From Pseudogulbenkiania subflava DSM 22618 (GTDB lineage Bacteria; Pseudomonadota; Gammaproteobacteria; Burkholderiales; Chromobacteriaceae), in contig NZ_FXAG01000004.1 in assembly GCF_900177275.1 (NCBI RefSeq), positions 62,001-126,000 on the forward strand: a DNA stretch of 64,000 nt. The letters run 5' to 3'. Position 1 is the first letter of the stretch. The number at the start of each line of letters is the position of its first letter. This document shows, piece after piece, positions 63,548 to 64,000 of the stretch. The notes under the pieces were generated by a model, which was not told the origin of the DNA, made no database searches, and saw nothing but the letters and a program-made list of their open reading frames with translations. The position numbers and the translations under genes are program-made.

Positions 63548-64000
63548 ATGCGACTCGACTTCATCGACCTGAAACTGTTCACCACCCTGGCCGAGAGCGG
63601 CAGCCTGACCGAGGCCGCCGAACGCTTCCCGATGGCGCTCTCCGCCGCCAGCCAGCGCCTGAAAAAGCTGGAAGACCTGTACGGGGTGCAGTTGGTGGAA
63701 CGCCACTCGCGCGGTATCGCCCTCACCCACGCCGGCGACCTGCTGCTGCATCACGCCCGGCGTCTCTTGCTCGGCACCGAGCAGCTGAACGGCGACATGG
63801 GGCGGCTCAGCCAGGGCGTGCGACGGGAAATCCGGCTGATGGCCAACAGCGTCGCCAGCCACGAATTCCTGCCGGACCTGCTGGGCCGCTTCCTGGCGGC
63901 GCAGCCCGAACTGGATGTCGTGCTGGCCGAGCGCCCGAGCCGCGACATTGTCACGGCAATCGAAGACGGCGAGGCCGATATCGGCATCCTGGACGGCAGC
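63548..64000 (+). CDS. LysR-family transcriptional regulator, cut by right window edge
   Basis: The frame is open from ATG 63548 to the end of the window, 151 codons. The N-terminal winged helix-turn-helix is complete: FIDLKLFTTLAESGSLTEAA, MALSAASQRLKKLEDLYGVQ and LVERHSRGIALTHAGDLLL. It is followed by the start of the effector domain (VRREIRLMANSVASHEFLPD). It is divergent from the EamA transporter, with 187 bases between them, and probably controls it. Confidence 0.85.
   Translation, partial: MRLDFIDLKLFTTLAESGSLTEAAERFPMALSAASQRLKKLEDLYGVQLVERHSRGIALTHAGDLLLHHARRLLLGTEQLNGDMGRLSQGVRREIRLMANSVASHEFLPDLLGRFLAAQPELDVVLAERPSRDIVTAIEDGEADIGILDGS

Overview
This window looks like ordinary chromosome of a GC-rich betaproteobacterium, most likely of the order Neisseriales (Chromobacteriaceae-like). 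The basis is gene content and order (rimP-nusA-infB-rbfA-truB-rpsO-pnp, recA-recX-alaS), the general look of the proteins, an arginine succinyltransferase pathway, a valine-degradation cluster and a PilU-type pilus ATPase. I recognise the families but cannot name the species; the order is an inference. I see no rRNA, tRNA, CRISPR array, prophage or insertion sequence.

Layout, about 55 protein genes. 1-9.4 kb: an unknown gene cut by the left edge, an RsuA-family pseudouridine synthase, a leftward three-gene operon (cation/proton antiporter, GCS2-type carboxylate-amine ligase, class I amidotransferase-like gamma-glutamyl hydrolase), then truC, rlmJ and a lone pgaB. 9.4-14.5 kb: cysD and cysN, separated by a structured repeat element, and a pseudokinase-HDOD-GAF signalling protein. 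14.7-22 kb: a rightward branched-chain acyl-CoA (valine/isobutyrate) catabolic cluster of six genes, with shared operator-like palindromes in front of the first two. 22-28 kb: a lipoprotein endonuclease I, a CinA-like protein, a YdcF-family membrane protein and the livHMGF branched-chain amino-acid ABC transporter, which has no binding-protein gene beside it. 28.7-35 kb: the arginine succinyltransferase operon astC-aruF-aruG-astD-astB. 35-37.4 kb: a Dnr-like regulator divergent from nnrS and a small DUF2249-like gene (nitric oxide response). 37.5-46.4 kb: the leftward rimP-nusA-infB-rbfA-truB-rpsO-pnp translation/RNA-decay supercluster with several RNA hairpins. 46.7-57.3 kb: fadD, pilU, an ArsC-like reductase, dapE, marC, then leftward recR, ybaB, dnaX, mltB and hrcA. 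57.4-64 kb: recA, recX, a SRPBCC protein, alaS, an EamA exporter and a LysR regulator cut by the right edge.

The genes join up in a few places. The liv transporter and the valine cluster would together import and oxidise branched-chain amino acids, and fadD activates longer acyl chains. The ast operon degrades arginine to glutamate and succinate. Translation coupling by overlapping stop/start codons recurs (antiporter-ybdK, rbfA-truB, aruF-aruG, astD-astB, yffB-dapE, livG-livF).

The most unusual signal is a 14-base word, AAGGTTGGCCGAAG. It occurs seven times: twice as perfect inverted repeats forming terminator hairpins, twice singly beside other terminators between convergent genes, and once in a coding region. 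Its spacing, orientation and 12-base core resemble the DNA uptake sequences of Neisseriaceae, and I propose it as a candidate uptake-sequence dialect. Other points worth checking are an intrinsic terminator lying wholly inside the first codons of the ydcF gene, an attenuator directly in front of rimP, and a pnp leader hairpin whose mismatches are all wobble pairs in the RNA sense.
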